Source: Pseudomonadota bacterium (GTDB lineage Bacteria > Pseudomonadota > Gammaproteobacteria > Steroidobacterales > Steroidobacteraceae). From it: a stretch of 64,000 nt of DNA. Location: contig JAKAXA010000012.1 of NCBI GenBank assembly GCA_021816775.1, positions 1-64,000 on the forward strand, read 5' to 3'. The translations under genes were made by a program, and so were the position numbers. Below are positions 16,980 to 25,349 of the stretch, in pieces (within the stretch, counting starts at the first letter, position 1; each line of letters starts with the position of its first letter). Under the pieces are notes generated by a model that did not search any database, was not told the DNA's origin, and saw only the letters and a list, made by a program, of their open reading frames with translations.

Positions 16980-18605
16980 ATGAAGACAGCACGCGTTTCA
17001 AATGACACCGTCGCACCGGGCGCAGCAGGGCCCTTGCCGCGAGCGCTCGCCGGATTGCTCAAGGCGCGGGCGTACCCGCACCCGGTCGGAGCGGTCAGCG
17101 TGATCGAGACGCCCATCTCCTGGGTAGTGCTCGCCGGCGAGTTCGCCTACAAGATCAAGCGCCCGGTTCGCTATCCATTCGTCGATCAGCGGTCCGCGGA
17201 GCGGCGCCACTGGCTCTGCGAGGAGGAACTTCGCCTCAATCGCCGCTTTGCCCCGGAGCTGTATCTCGGGGTGTGCCCGATCGTGACGGGCGGCTCGAGC
17301 GCACGCGTGCATCTGGGGCCTACCGGCGCCGAGGGAGTCGCCGAGTACGCCGTGCGGATGCACCGCTTCGCCGCGGCCGATGTGCTCGATCGGCAGCTCG
17401 CCGACGGCCGCATCGCGCCCGATGCACTCGAGACGTTCGGCCGTACGCTCGCGGACATTCACGCGACACTCCCCTCGGTGACCGTCGATGCGCCCTGGGG
17501 CGAGCCGGAGAGCGTGCGCGCGCTGCTCACGGGCAATCTGCTCGAGTGCGCCGCCGCGGCACAGGAATTCCGCGGGCGCAGGAGCGTGTTGGCGCTGCGC
17601 GAGCCGCTCGAGCAGCGCCTCGCGCAGGCCGCGCCGTGGATGGCCATCCGGCGCCTGACCGCCCGGGTGCGTGAGTGTCACGGCGATCTGCACAGCCGTA
17701 ACATCGTCGTGCGGGAGGGGCGGCTCGTGCCGTTCGACTGCCTCGAGTACGAGCCGGCGTTCCGCTGGATCGACGTGGCCGACGAGATCGCCTTTCTTGC
17801 GAGCGATCTGGCCGCGCGCGGCCATGCGGCGCATGCGCACGCCTTCCTCGGGGCCTATCTGGAGCGCAGCGGCGACTACCACGCCTGCCGGCTGCTCAAG
17901 TTGTACGAAGCGCATCGCGCGCTGGTGCGGGCCAAGATCGCCGCGTTCGCGGCAGCGCTGCATCACGGCGGCGCCGAGCGGCGGACGCTGCGGGCGGAGT
18001 ACGAGCGGCTGGTGGCCCACGCCGCAGCTGCGCTGTCGGTCCGGCACCCGCGTCTGGTGTTGATGAGCGGGTTGTCGGGCTCGGGCAAGACGTGGATGGC
18101 TCGGCAGCTGGCGAGGAGCCTCGGGGCGGTGCACCTGCGCTCGGACGTCGAGCGCAAGCGCCGCGCCGGCCTGACGGCACTTGAGCGGTCCGATTCCGGG
18201 CTTGCAGTGGGACTGTATGCGGCCGAGGTCAACGAGCGTGTCTACGATGATCTGGCGCGCGAGGCGTACGACGGCCTGACCGGCGGTTACACGGTGATTG
18301 TCGATGCGACGCTGCTGCGGCGCGAGGACCGGCGGCGCTTCGCTGAGCTCGGCGCGCACGCGCAGGCCGCGACCTACCTGGTGAGCTGTACGGCGCCGCC
18401 GCAGGTGCTGCGTGAACGTCTCCAGAGGCGGGCTGCTGCGGGACAGGACGCCTCCGAAGCGACCGTCGCGGTGCTGGAGTGGCAGCGAGGGCAGAGCGAG
18501 CCGATTGGCGCAGACGAGCCGTTCGAGTCCGTCGAAGTCGAATCGACCGACCCGCAGGCGATTGAGAAAGTGCTGGCCCGGCTCGGGGAGGGCGCGGCGG
18601 CCTGA
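16980..18605 (+). CDS. Aminoglycoside-phosphotransferase-like / AAA_33 ATPase fusion
   Basis: A 541-residue cytoplasmic protein with two kinase-type domains. The N-terminal part resembles the APH fold: KIKRPVRYPFVD carries the ATP-binding Lys, and CHGDLHSRNIV (near residue 235) is the catalytic loop, with the metal-binding Asp in PFDCLEYEPAFRWID. The C-terminal part is a P-loop kinase-like domain with Walker A GLSGSGKTWMARQL (about residue 364-377) and VDATLLRREDRRRF. Such fusions are common but their substrate is unknown; the APH fold alone does not imply antibiotic resistance. ATG 16980 with GGAGG upstream is preferred to an earlier in-frame ATG at 16893. It ends four bases before the convergent LysR gene. 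Confidence 0.88.
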   Translation: MKTARVSNDTVAPGAAGPLPRALAGLLKARAYPHPVGAVSVIETPISWVVLAGEFAYKIKRPVRYPFVDQRSAERRHWLCEEELRLNRRFAPELYLGVCPIVTGGSSARVHLGPTGAEGVAEYAVRMHRFAAADVLDRQLADGRIAPDALETFGRTLADIHATLPSVTVDAPWGEPESVRALLTGNLLECAAAAQEFRGRRSVLALREPLEQRLAQAAPWMAIRRLTARVRECHGDLHSRNIVVREGRLVPFDCLEYEPAFRWIDVADEIAFLASDLAARGHAAHAHAFLGAYLERSGDYHACRLLKLYEAHRALVRAKIAAFAAALHHGGAERRTLRAEYERLVAHAAAALSVRHPRLVLMSGLSGSGKTWMARQLARSLGAVHLRSDVERKRRAGLTALERSDSGLAVGLYAAEVNERVYDDLAREAYDGLTGGYTVIVDATLLRREDRRRFAELGAHAQAATYLVSCTAPPQVLRERLQRRAAAGQDASEATVAVLEWQRGQSEPIGADEPFESVEVESTDPQAIEKVLARLGEGAAA

Positions 18606-18609
18606 GCGC

Positions 18610-19503
18610 TCAGGCGCGCCCGTCGGCCGGCTGCTGCAGCAGGCGCAAGAACGCCTCGGCCGCAGGCTCCATGGGCGCGTTCTCTCGCTGCACCATCATC
18701 AGCGGGCGCGTGATGGCGAGCTCGCGCAGCGGCAGCTCGCGCAGCTGCCCGTCGTGCAGCTCATTGCGCATGCAGATCCGCGGCAGCCAGGCGATGCCGC
18801 CGCCGTACACTGCGGCGCGCTTGAGCGCCTCGGTGTTGCCGAATTCCATCGTCTCGCCCTGCTCGATGTTCTGCCGCTGCAGCGCGGCGGCGATCAGCTC
18901 GCGCGTGCCCGAGCCGTGCTCGCGCATCAGCAGCGGCTCGCCGGAAAGGTCGCTCGGCTTCAGCGCCTTGCGCTTCACAAGGGGGTGATCGGGCGCGGCC
19001 ACCGGCACGATTTCATCGTGTTGGAAAACGGTGACCCGCAGTCCCTGAACGTGCAGTGGGCCCTCGATGAAGCCGAGCATGAAGAGCATGTCATCGACGC
19101 CCTGGGAGACCTGCTCGGTGTTGCCGACGAACAGCGAGATCTGCACGCGCGGTCGCTGGCGCCGGTATGCGGCGAGCACCGGCGGCAGCACATAGGTGCC
19201 GATGGTATTGCTCGCCCCTAGCGTGAGGCGCCCGCGCATCGCGCCGGCGATCTCGCGCATCGCCGCCTCGGCGGTGCGCTCGAGCTCGAACAGCCGTACC
19301 GCATAGCGGTTCAGCACCTCTCCGGCCTGCGTCAGACGCATGCCCTTGGCATGGCGCTCGAAGAGCGTCACGCCGAGGCGGTTCTCGAACGCCTTCAGCT
19401 CGCGCGAGAGCGCCGGCTGCGAGACGTGCAGCTTGCGCGCCGAGGCGGTGAGGCTGCCGGTGGCGGCGACCGTCGTGAAGATGGCGAGGTGATGCAGATT
19501 CAT
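18610..19503 (-). CDS. LysR-family transcriptional regulator
   Basis: A 297-residue LysR regulator. The winged helix-turn-helix occupies residues 1-60 (FTTVAATGSLTASARKLHVS, then QPALSRELKAFENRLGVTLF). The effector-binding domain starts near residue 90 with LGASNTIGTYVLPPVLA and continues to the end; the pattern is like CysB/CysL-type members of the family. The target is unclear because neighbours on both sides are transcribed convergently or tandemly with no obvious catabolic genes. The gene immediately upstream on the same strand is an exported Gly/Ala-rich protein. Confidence 0.93.
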   Translation of the reverse strand: MNLHHLAIFTTVAATGSLTASARKLHVSQPALSRELKAFENRLGVTLFERHAKGMRLTQAGEVLNRYAVRLFELERTAEAAMREIAGAMRGRLTLGASNTIGTYVLPPVLAAYRRQRPRVQISLFVGNTEQVSQGVDDMLFMLGFIEGPLHVQGLRVTVFQHDEIVPVAAPDHPLVKRKALKPSDLSGEPLLMREHGSGTRELIAAALQRQNIEQGETMEFGNTEALKRAAVYGGGIAWLPRICMRNELHDGQLRELPLRELAITRPLMMVQRENAPMEPAAEAFLRLLQQPADGRA

Positions 19504-19626
19504 GGGCGTTCAGTATAGGGTCGATCCGCGGCAGCCGGCGCGAGAAACGGATCGGGAGCGATGAGGCAGGCGGCCGGAACACTCGTCCCGGCCGCCTGCC
19601 TGGTGCGCCACCTCACGCGCGCAGGG

Positions 19627-20541
19627 TCAGTTCTGCACAGAGCCGCTCGCCGCGCCGTTTGCCGAGCCGCCCGCCTGCGCCGAGCCACCAACAGAGGGCG
19701 AGGCCTGTGAGGGTGCGCTCATCTGGCCGCTCGCCGAACCGTTGCCGGCCGCCGAGGCGTTGGCGTTCGCCCCGGAGGCGCCGGCCGCCCCGCCGAGCGC
19801 GCCGGCGGGCAGAAGCGCCGGTGTGCTCGCAGAGCCCGAGCCGTGGCGCGAGTGGGAACGGCCAACGGCGCGCGCATGGTGCTGCGCTGTCGCAGGGCGC
19901 GTGAGCGTGCCGCTCGCCGCGCCGGTGCCCGCAAGGGCCCCCGCGAGGCCTCCGGTGGCATTGGGTGCCGAGGGGGCATCATTGCCACTGGCGCCTGCGG
20001 CAGCCGAGTCCATCGTGCTGCCGATGGCGCTGGCCGTCGTATCGAGCGGTACTGCGGGCATAGCCGTGGGGGTGCCGCCCGGCGCCGCGCCGGTGGCGGT
20101 CCCGGAAGCAGAATGCGATGCACTCGCCAGCGCACTGGCTGCGCCTGCCCCTGAGGCGCCCGACCCGGTGGCACTGGCCGTGCCCGCGAGCGTTCCGCTC
20201 AGCGTGCCAGCGGCCTGACCCGCGCTTTGCACCCCCGAAGCGAGCCCTTGGGCCGACTGCATGCCCGTGCGCGCCGCATGGCCCGCGCTACCCCGTGCAG
20301 CGCGCAGCGCTGCGTGAGGCGGGCGCGGCAGCTGCGGGAGCTGCCCGTTCGCCATGGTGCCGAATTGGCCGAACCCGTTGCCGTTGATCAGGGTCGTGGG
20401 GCCGAACGTGCCGCTCATCGCCCCGCCCATCGCGCCATTGACGGCGCCGCCGAGTCCTCCGCTGAGCAGCTGTGCGTGGGCCGGCGCCGAGCAGGCCAGC
20501 ACGACCACGGCAGCGCCTGCGAGCCAATGGGATGATTTCAT
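19627..20541 (-). CDS. Exported low-complexity Gly/Ala/Ser-rich protein
   Basis: A 304-residue protein with a textbook signal peptide (KSSHWLAGAAVVVLACSAPA, cut after HAQ). The mature part is dominated by Gly, Ala, Ser and Thr, starting LLSGGLGGAVNGAMGGAMSG and later runs such as GTLSGTLAGTASATGSGAS. A short conserved-looking block, PTTLINGNGFGQFGTM, lies near residue 53. No enzyme motif is present. Composition suggests an extended surface or matrix protein. It lies 93 bases downstream of the subtilisin gene on the same strand and might be its partner or substrate; that is speculation from position. Confidence 0.8.
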   Translation of the reverse strand: MKSSHWLAGAAVVVLACSAPAHAQLLSGGLGGAVNGAMGGAMSGTFGPTTLINGNGFGQFGTMANGQLPQLPRPPHAALRAARGSAGHAARTGMQSAQGLASGVQSAGQAAGTLSGTLAGTASATGSGASGAGAASALASASHSASGTATGAAPGGTPTAMPAVPLDTTASAIGSTMDSAAAGASGNDAPSAPNATGGLAGALAGTGAASGTLTRPATAQHHARAVGRSHSRHGSGSASTPALLPAGALGGAAGASGANANASAAGNGSASGQMSAPSQASPSVGGSAQAGGSANGAASGSVQN

Positions 20542-20634
20542 GGTGCGTCTCCTCTCGTGACCGCGGCCCGTCCGCGGCCTTCGAGGAGTACTACGGGCGG
20601 GCGGGCGGATTTCTTCCCGCCTGCCCCATTTTTT

Positions 20635-21948
20635 CTACCGGAGCTCGGCAAAGCGCGGCAGACCGGCCGCCACGAGCCCGTATCCGTAGACGGGATTTCG
20701 TCCGGGCCTGCCCAGATGAATGGCGCGATGGATGAGCGCTTGGAGCGCAGCCCGCGCGGCGGCGGGCGCCGGCGCGCGCAGCCGGGAGGCGAGCAGCCCT
20801 GAGACCAGCGGCGCGGCGAAAGACGTGCCGCGCACGCGTGCGTAGCCCCTCGGCAGGCTCGCGGCCTCGATATCGGCCCCCGGCGCGGCGAACATGACCT
20901 GCGGGCCGCGCTCCGCTTCGAACAAGACCCGCCGGTGCGGACCGACGGCGGTCACGCCGATGACCCCGGGGTAAGCGGCCGGATAGAGCGGCGGGGCGGC
21001 CGGTCCGTCGTTGCCCACGGCCGCTACGATGAGGATGCCACGCTGGAGCACTCGTGCGACGACCGCATGCAATAGCGCATTCGCCGGTCCGACCAGACTC
21101 ACGTTGATGACCGGCACCGCCCGCCGGACCAGCCACGCGAACGCGCGCGCGATTGCAGTCACCGAGCCGCCCGTGGGCCGAGCACAGTACACGTTGGCCG
21201 CGTACAGCTCGGCGCCGGGCGCGGCGCCTTCGAAGCGTCGGCCGCGGCCGATCATGAGCGAGGCGACTGCCGTGCCATGCGCACTCGGTTCGGATCGGCC
21301 CGCACAGCCGTGTTGATGGATCGTCGCGCCGCGAAAGACCGGGTGTGAGAGGTCAACGCCCCCGTCGATCAGCCCCAGCACCCGGCGATGTGCGGCAGCG
21401 GCGGTGGGGAATGTTGCGGCCGGCGCGGCGGGCGGCGCGGCGCCGGAGTGCGTCGCGCCGCTCTCCGTATAGAGATGATTGAAGTCGTAGGTGCCCTCGG
21501 GATCGAGTTGCCGCAGCGTGATCAGCGCGCGCGCTGCGGACAGACCCGCCGGCGTGCGCAGCACGAGGACGCGCAGCGCGAGCGGGGTGAGCCGCTGCAC
21601 ACGCACGACGACGAAGCCGGCCTGGCGCGCACGCCGCAGGGCCGCAGCGGACGGTCCGATCGCGACCACCTCGTCGCGCACGATGGGGTTACCGGCCGGA
21701 TCAAGCGCGATAAGGCGCGGATAGCGTCTCAACAGATGCAGAATATGCTGCTTGCGCGCCTCCCCGAGCGCGCCGATGCGCCGGGTGAGCGCGCGGGCGA
21801 GGGGCGGCACCAGCGGCCGCGTGCCCGGGAAGCCGAGTCGGGGCAGCGCCGGCACGGGCGCCCCCGGCAACGCGGGCAGCCCCGGTACGGCGACCTGCGC
21901 CCCGGCGAGCGGCGCGAACAACACGGCAAGTGCGACGATCCGCCACAT
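20635..21948 (-). CDS. Subtilisin-like S8 serine peptidase, exported
   Basis: A 437-residue secreted protease. The signal peptide WRIVALAVLFAPLAGAQ is followed by a Pro/Leu/Arg-rich pro-region to about residue 185. The catalytic triad is visible in order: Asp in VLGLIDGGVDLSHP (near 193), His in SAHGTAVASLMIGRG (near 224) and Ser in RGTSFAAPLVSGLL (near 375). The oxyanion Asn lies in VAAVGNDGPAAPPLYP. No C-terminal sorting signal is seen. It is divergent from the ECF sigma factor gene with an 82-base gap, and upstream of the Gly/Ala-rich protein. The family is certain; the substrate is unknown. Confidence 0.93.
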   Translation of the reverse strand: MWRIVALAVLFAPLAGAQVAVPGLPALPGAPVPALPRLGFPGTRPLVPPLARALTRRIGALGEARKQHILHLLRRYPRLIALDPAGNPIVRDEVVAIGPSAAALRRARQAGFVVVRVQRLTPLALRVLVLRTPAGLSAARALITLRQLDPEGTYDFNHLYTESGATHSGAAPPAAPAATFPTAAAAHRRVLGLIDGGVDLSHPVFRGATIHQHGCAGRSEPSAHGTAVASLMIGRGRRFEGAAPGAELYAANVYCARPTGGSVTAIARAFAWLVRRAVPVINVSLVGPANALLHAVVARVLQRGILIVAAVGNDGPAAPPLYPAAYPGVIGVTAVGPHRRVLFEAERGPQVMFAAPGADIEAASLPRGYARVRGTSFAAPLVSGLLASRLRAPAPAAARAALQALIHRAIHLGRPGRNPVYGYGLVAAGLPRFAELR

Positions 21949-21987
21949 GGGTCAAGATTACACCACGCGTTGCGGATTTGAGCCGAG

Positions 21988-22015
21988 GGAAGAAAATGCC
22001 ATGCTCGGACGTCTA
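21988..22015 (+). promoter_or_regulatory. Candidate ECF-type promoter for the sigma/anti-sigma operon
   Basis: GGAAG (21988-21992) followed after 17 bases by CGTCTA (22010-22015) resembles the GGAAC-N16/17-CGTC pattern recognised by many ECF sigma factors. It lies 15 bases upstream of the sigma factor start, so the sigma factor may drive its own gene. The match is partial. Confidence 0.4.
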
Positions 22016-22030
22016 TTCTGATCGACACAC

Positions 22031-22537
22031 ATGAGCGCATCGCCCGGAGACCTGCGTGATCAAGTCGTCGCCATGCTGCCGCGCCTGCGGCGATTCGCGC
22101 GCACGCTGGCGCGCGATCCGCACGATGCCGACGATCTGGTGCAGATCGCCATCGAGCGGGGCCTGGCGCACGCCGGGCAGTTGCGCGCGGGGAGCTCCGT
22201 GGCGGCGTGGCTGTTCGGGATCCTGCGCAACGCTTGGATCGACGAGCACCGCAGCCGTCGGCACCGTGAGGTGCTCGGGCTGCCGGAGGGAGCCGACGAG
22301 ACGGTCGGCGATCCTACGACCGGCTCGCCGGATGAGCTGTTGTGCGTGCAGGAGGCGCTCGGCCGGCTGCCCGATGAGCAGCGGCTGGCCGTGAGCCTCG
22401 TGCTTATCGAAGGTTTGTCCTACAAGGAGGCCGCCGCAGTGATGAACGTGCCGATTGGAACCCTCACCAGCCGGTTGGCCCGCGGGCGCGAGACGCTCCA
22501 GACTCTGCTGTCGGAGGGTCCGGGAGGTCGATCATGA
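22031..22537 (+). CDS. ECF-family RNA polymerase sigma factor
   Basis: A 168-residue alternative sigma factor. Region 2 is near residues 12-70 (DPHDADDLVQIAIERGLAHA, then WLFGILRNAWIDEHRSRRHR) and region 4 near 108-160 (LGRLPDEQRLAVSLVLIEGL, SYKEAAAVMNVPIGTLTSRL). No region 3, as usual for ECF factors. Its last four bases overlap the start of the following anti-sigma gene (ATGA), so the two are translationally coupled. Divergent from the S8 protease, which may belong to its regulon. Confidence 0.95.
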   Translation: MSASPGDLRDQVVAMLPRLRRFARTLARDPHDADDLVQIAIERGLAHAGQLRAGSSVAAWLFGILRNAWIDEHRSRRHREVLGLPEGADETVGDPTTGSPDELLCVQEALGRLPDEQRLAVSLVLIEGLSYKEAAAVMNVPIGTLTSRLARGRETLQTLLSEGPGGRS

Positions 22538-23271
22538 CGTTCTCGGACGAGGTACTCATGGCCTACGTTGACGGTGAACTCGACGCGGCAACGCGCGCGG
22601 CGCTCGAGGCGGCGATGGCCCAAGATGCGGCACTCGCACAGCGCATCGCCGCCGAGCGCGCGCTGCGCGCGCGGCTGCGCGCGGCATTCGAGCCGGTCCT
22701 CGATGAGCCGGTGCCTGCGCACCTGATGCACTTGGCGCGTACTGCGCCGGAGCAAAGGGATACGAGTACCGTCGTGCCGCTGCGGCGCGGCGAGGTGCGC
22801 CGGCATCCGTGGCGGGAGGGGCTGGCGCTCGCTGCGAGCCTCGTGGCGGGCGTGCTGCTCGGCCATTGGGTGTTGCGCGGCGGCGGGCTTGGCCCCGTGG
22901 TCACGCGCGATGGGCAGATGGTGGCCCGTGGCCCGCTGGCTGAGGCGCTGACCGGTCAACTTGCCGCCCGCCAGCCCGCGGGCGCTGCGGTGCGGATCGG
23001 CATCAGCTTCCGGTCGAGCTCCGGACAGTACTGCCGGACTTTCTCGGTGCGCGCGCCTGAGCTGTCCGGACTCGCCTGCCGCGCCGGTGGGCAGTGGCAG
23101 GTGCAGGTGTTGACACGGGCCGAGGCCGCGGCGGCGGCCCCCGGTCACTACCGCGAGGCCGCCTCGTCCATGCCCCCGGCGGTGGTGGCCGCGGTGAGCG
23201 CCGAGATCGCCGGCTCCCCGCTCGATGCGCGGGCCGAGGCGGCGGCGCGCCGGCGCGGCTGGGAGCGCTAG
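22534..23271 (+). CDS. Membrane anti-sigma factor
   Basis: A 245-residue protein expected to hold the preceding ECF sigma factor inactive at the membrane. The N-terminal anti-sigma domain (VLMAYVDGELDAATRAALEA, followed by a helical ERALRARLRAAF stretch) matches the type seen in anti-sigma factors encoded after ECF genes. It lacks the HxxxCxxC zinc motif, so it is not a ZAS protein. One transmembrane helix lies near residue 95-113 (LALAASLVAGVLLGHWVL). The remaining 130 residues would be periplasmic and contain two Cys (QYCRTF and GLACRA) that could sense redox state. Confidence 0.85.
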   Translation: MTFSDEVLMAYVDGELDAATRAALEAAMAQDAALAQRIAAERALRARLRAAFEPVLDEPVPAHLMHLARTAPEQRDTSTVVPLRRGEVRRHPWREGLALAASLVAGVLLGHWVLRGGGLGPVVTRDGQMVARGPLAEALTGQLAARQPAGAAVRIGISFRSSSGQYCRTFSVRAPELSGLACRAGGQWQVQVLTRAEAAAAAPGHYREAASSMPPAVVAAVSAEIAGSPLDARAEAAARRRGWER

Positions 23272-23275
23272 CGCG

Positions 23276-24121
23276 CTAGAAGCGGCCCTGCTGGAAGTCC
23301 TCGAACGCCTGCATCAGCTCCTCACGGGTATTCATGACGAACGGCCCGTATTTGGCCACGGGCTCACGCAGCGGCCGGCCTGCCACCAGAATGACCCGCG
23401 CGCGCGATCGGCCCTCGAGTCTGACGGGACCGCCGTCGGTGAGCACCGCGAGCTGGTGGGAGTTGGCCGTCGCGGCCGAATCTCCCTCGCCGATCTGCAC
23501 CGCACCTTCATACACATAGGTGAACGCGGCGTGCCCTGCCGGCAAGGTGTGGGTGAAGACGCTTGCGGGCGCCAGTTCGACGTCGAGGTAGGTCGGCTCA
23601 GTCGCCGGCTGGACGATCGGGCCGGTCACGCCCTCGACCGATCCGGCGATCACCTTCACGCGGGCCGCGCCGAGCTCGACCTGCGGGATCTGCTGCGGGC
23701 CGAACTCCTGATAGCGCGGCGCGGTCATCTTGTCCCGCGCCGGCAGGTTGATCCACAGTTGAAAGCCGCGCATGCGCCCCTCCTGCTGCTGCGGCATCTC
23801 CGAGTGCACGATGCCCCGGCCGGCGGTCATCCACTGCACGCTGCCGGGCACGAGCACGCCTTCGTGGCCGTGATTGTCGCGATGGCGCATGCGCCCATCG
23901 AGCATGTACGTGACCGTCTCAAAGCCGCGGTGCGGATGGTCGGGAAAGCCGGCGATGTAATCACCGGGGTTGTCGGTGCCGAACTCATCGAGCATCAGGA
24001 ATGGATCGAGGTCGGCGAGCTGCGGCTGACCGATCAGGCGCGTCAGTTTGACGCCGGCGCCGTCGGATGTCGGCATGCCGCGCACCAGGCGGGCAACGCC
24101 GCGGGTCGCAAGGGTGTTCAT
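23276..24121 (-). CDS. Pirin family protein
   Basis: A 281-residue bicupin protein of the pirin/YhhW family, metal-binding proteins some of which have quercetin 2,3-dioxygenase activity. The metal-site motif FPDHPHRGFETVTYMLDG (near residue 62) and the downstream HSEMPQQQEG supply the expected His, His, His, Glu set. The C-terminal cupin follows with PARDKMTAPRYQEFG leading in. ATG 24121 has GGAG six bases upstream; an in-frame ATG at 24133 would add four residues. It follows azoR by 37 bases on the same strand, so both are likely one operon controlled by the divergent HxlR regulator. Confidence 0.94.
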   Translation of the reverse strand: MNTLATRGVARLVRGMPTSDGAGVKLTRLIGQPQLADLDPFLMLDEFGTDNPGDYIAGFPDHPHRGFETVTYMLDGRMRHRDNHGHEGVLVPGSVQWMTAGRGIVHSEMPQQQEGRMRGFQLWINLPARDKMTAPRYQEFGPQQIPQVELGAARVKVIAGSVEGVTGPIVQPATEPTYLDVELAPASVFTHTLPAGHAAFTYVYEGAVQIGEGDSAATANSHQLAVLTDGGPVRLEGRSRARVILVAGRPLREPVAKYGPFVMNTREELMQAFEDFQQGRF

Positions 24122-24158
24122 GGTGTGCTCCATCTTGTGGGTGTCGAGCTCGGGTGGC

Positions 24159-24767
24159 TCACGCTGCCAGCTGCGCCGCTTCGGCCGTCGCGGCCGAGAT
24201 CGCCGCCTGACGCTGCGCGGGGCTGATGTTAACGCCCTCGGCGCGTACGAAGGTGACGTCGGTGATGCCGAGGAAGCCGAACAGTTCGCGCAGATAGCTC
24301 TCCTGATGATCGAGCGCGGCGGCCGGGGACTGCGGTCCGTAAAACCCGCCGCGCGAGGAAGCGACGATCACCTTCTTGCCGGCGGCGAGCCCCTGGGGAC
24401 CGTGCTCGGTGTAGCGAAAGGTCTCCCCGGCCACGCACACGCGGTCGATCCATGCCTTCAACTGCGAGGAGATCGAGAAGTTGTACATGGGTGCGCCCAC
24501 GACGATGATATCGGCGGCGAGGAAATCCTCGAGCGCCGTGCGGCCGCGCTGCAGATCGCGCACCACTGCGGGGGATTCGGGTGTTGCGCCCTGACCGGCG
24601 GCCAGATGCGCGGCCGAGAGGTGCCCGAGAGGCTCGGCGCCGAGGTCGAGGTGGCGCACCTCGACCTGCGGGTGCAGGGCGCGGACCCGCGCGACGATGA
24701 CCGCCGTCAATTGCCGACTGACGGAGTTCTGGCCGAGAATGCTGGTGTCGATGTGCAGGAGTTTCAT
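24159..24767 (-). CDS. azoR: FMN-dependent NADH-azoreductase
   Basis: A 202-residue flavodoxin-fold reductase that transfers two electrons from NADH to quinones and azo compounds using FMN. Family features are the N-terminal [19 protein letters not shown] phosphate-binding loop, [19 protein letters not shown] (near residue 95) for FMN and dimer contacts, and SRGGFYG (near 141) for the isoalloxazine pocket. Length is normal. It lies directly opposite the HxlR-type regulator with a palindrome between them, and upstream of pirin, a grouping that suggests response to quinone or electrophile stress. Confidence 0.95.
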   Translation of the reverse strand: MKLLHIDTSILGQNSVSRQLTAVIVARVRALHPQVEVRHLDLGAEPLGHLSAAHLAAGQGATPESPAVVRDLQRGRTALEDFLAADIIVVGAPMYNFSISSQLKAWIDRVCVAGETFRYTEHGPQGLAAGKKVIVASSRGGFYGPQSPAAALDHQESYLRELFGFLGITDVTFVRAEGVNISPAQRQAAISAATAEAAQLAA

Positions 24768-24781
24768 GGCGGGCCTCTGTA

Positions 24782-24800
24782 TGGTATAAAACAGGTACCA
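24782..24800. promoter_or_regulatory. Palindromic candidate operator between azoR and hxlR-type gene
   Basis: TGGTA-TAAAACAGG-TACCA has perfect 5-bp arms and lies in the 81-base divergent intergenic region. Its position would let one bound regulator control both directions. HxlR/YodB-type proteins bind such short inverted repeats. The assignment is inferred. Confidence 0.45.
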
Positions 24801-24848
24801 AGGCTAAGTATGTAAGTCCGGGCGGCGCGAACACAAGAAGGCACAGTC

Positions 24849-25349
24849 ATGCGACAGAGTGAAACCGGCGTAACCCAGGGCGGGCAGGCGCACACGGAGG
24901 GGCAATACCCGCAAAGCGCCGAGTGTCCCAAGATCAGTCAGGTGCTGGCGCGCGTCGGGGAGAAGTGGAGCGTGCTCATCATCATCATGCTGGCCGACCG
25001 CCCGCGGCGATTTTCGGATCTGAAGCGCTCCATCGGCGGCATCTCCCAGCGCATGCTCACGCTGTGCCTGCGCGGACTCGAGCGCGACGGGCTCGTCAAG
25101 CGAACCGTCTTTCCGGTGGTGCCGCCGCGCGTGGAGTACGAGCTCACCGCCCTCGGGCAATCGCTGCGCGAGCCGGTGACGCAGCTTGCCAGCTGGGCCA
25201 AGGCTCACCTCGCCGAGCTCGATACGGCCCGCGCTGAGTTCGACCGGCGCGAGGCGCTCGCGCAGCGCCCGCACGGCGATGGCCATGAGTGGAACGGGCC
25301 GGCTCGCGCCGGGAGCGCGGCCCACGGAGCGCTCTCGCCGCGGCGCTAG
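24849..25349 (+). CDS. HxlR-family transcriptional regulator
   Basis: A 166-residue winged-helix regulator of the HxlR/DUF24 type. The core is residues 22-125: ECPKISQVLARVGEKWSVLI, RRFSDLKRSIGGISQRMLTL (recognition helix) and LVKRTVFPVVPPRVEYELTA (wing). The single Cys in AECPK is the position used as a redox switch in YodB, CatR and QorR. AAGAAGG precedes ATG 24849. The gene is divergent from azoR and pirin. Its TAG stop shares the bases CTAG (25346-25349) with the convergent hisIE stop. Confidence 0.93.
   Translation: MRQSETGVTQGGQAHTEGQYPQSAECPKISQVLARVGEKWSVLIIIMLADRPRRFSDLKRSIGGISQRMLTLCLRGLERDGLVKRTVFPVVPPRVEYELTALGQSLREPVTQLASWAKAHLAELDTARAEFDRREALAQRPHGDGHEWNGPARAGSAAHGALSPRR

Noticed and set aside
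16998-18359. Long minus-strand frame opposite the APH/AAA fusion
   Set aside because: Typical high-GC shadow: no start site, no domain, and the plus-strand gene is clear. The same applies to frames opposite ilvD (45099-46883), the AddA-like gene (61844-63718) and the his genes.
16980-18605. Aminoglycoside resistance gene
   Set aside because: The APH-like domain is fused to an AAA_33 domain, an architecture common in environmental bacteria without known resistance function.
22534-23271. Zinc-binding (ZAS) anti-sigma factor
   Set aside because: The HxxxCxxC motif is absent, so only the general anti-sigma assignment was kept.
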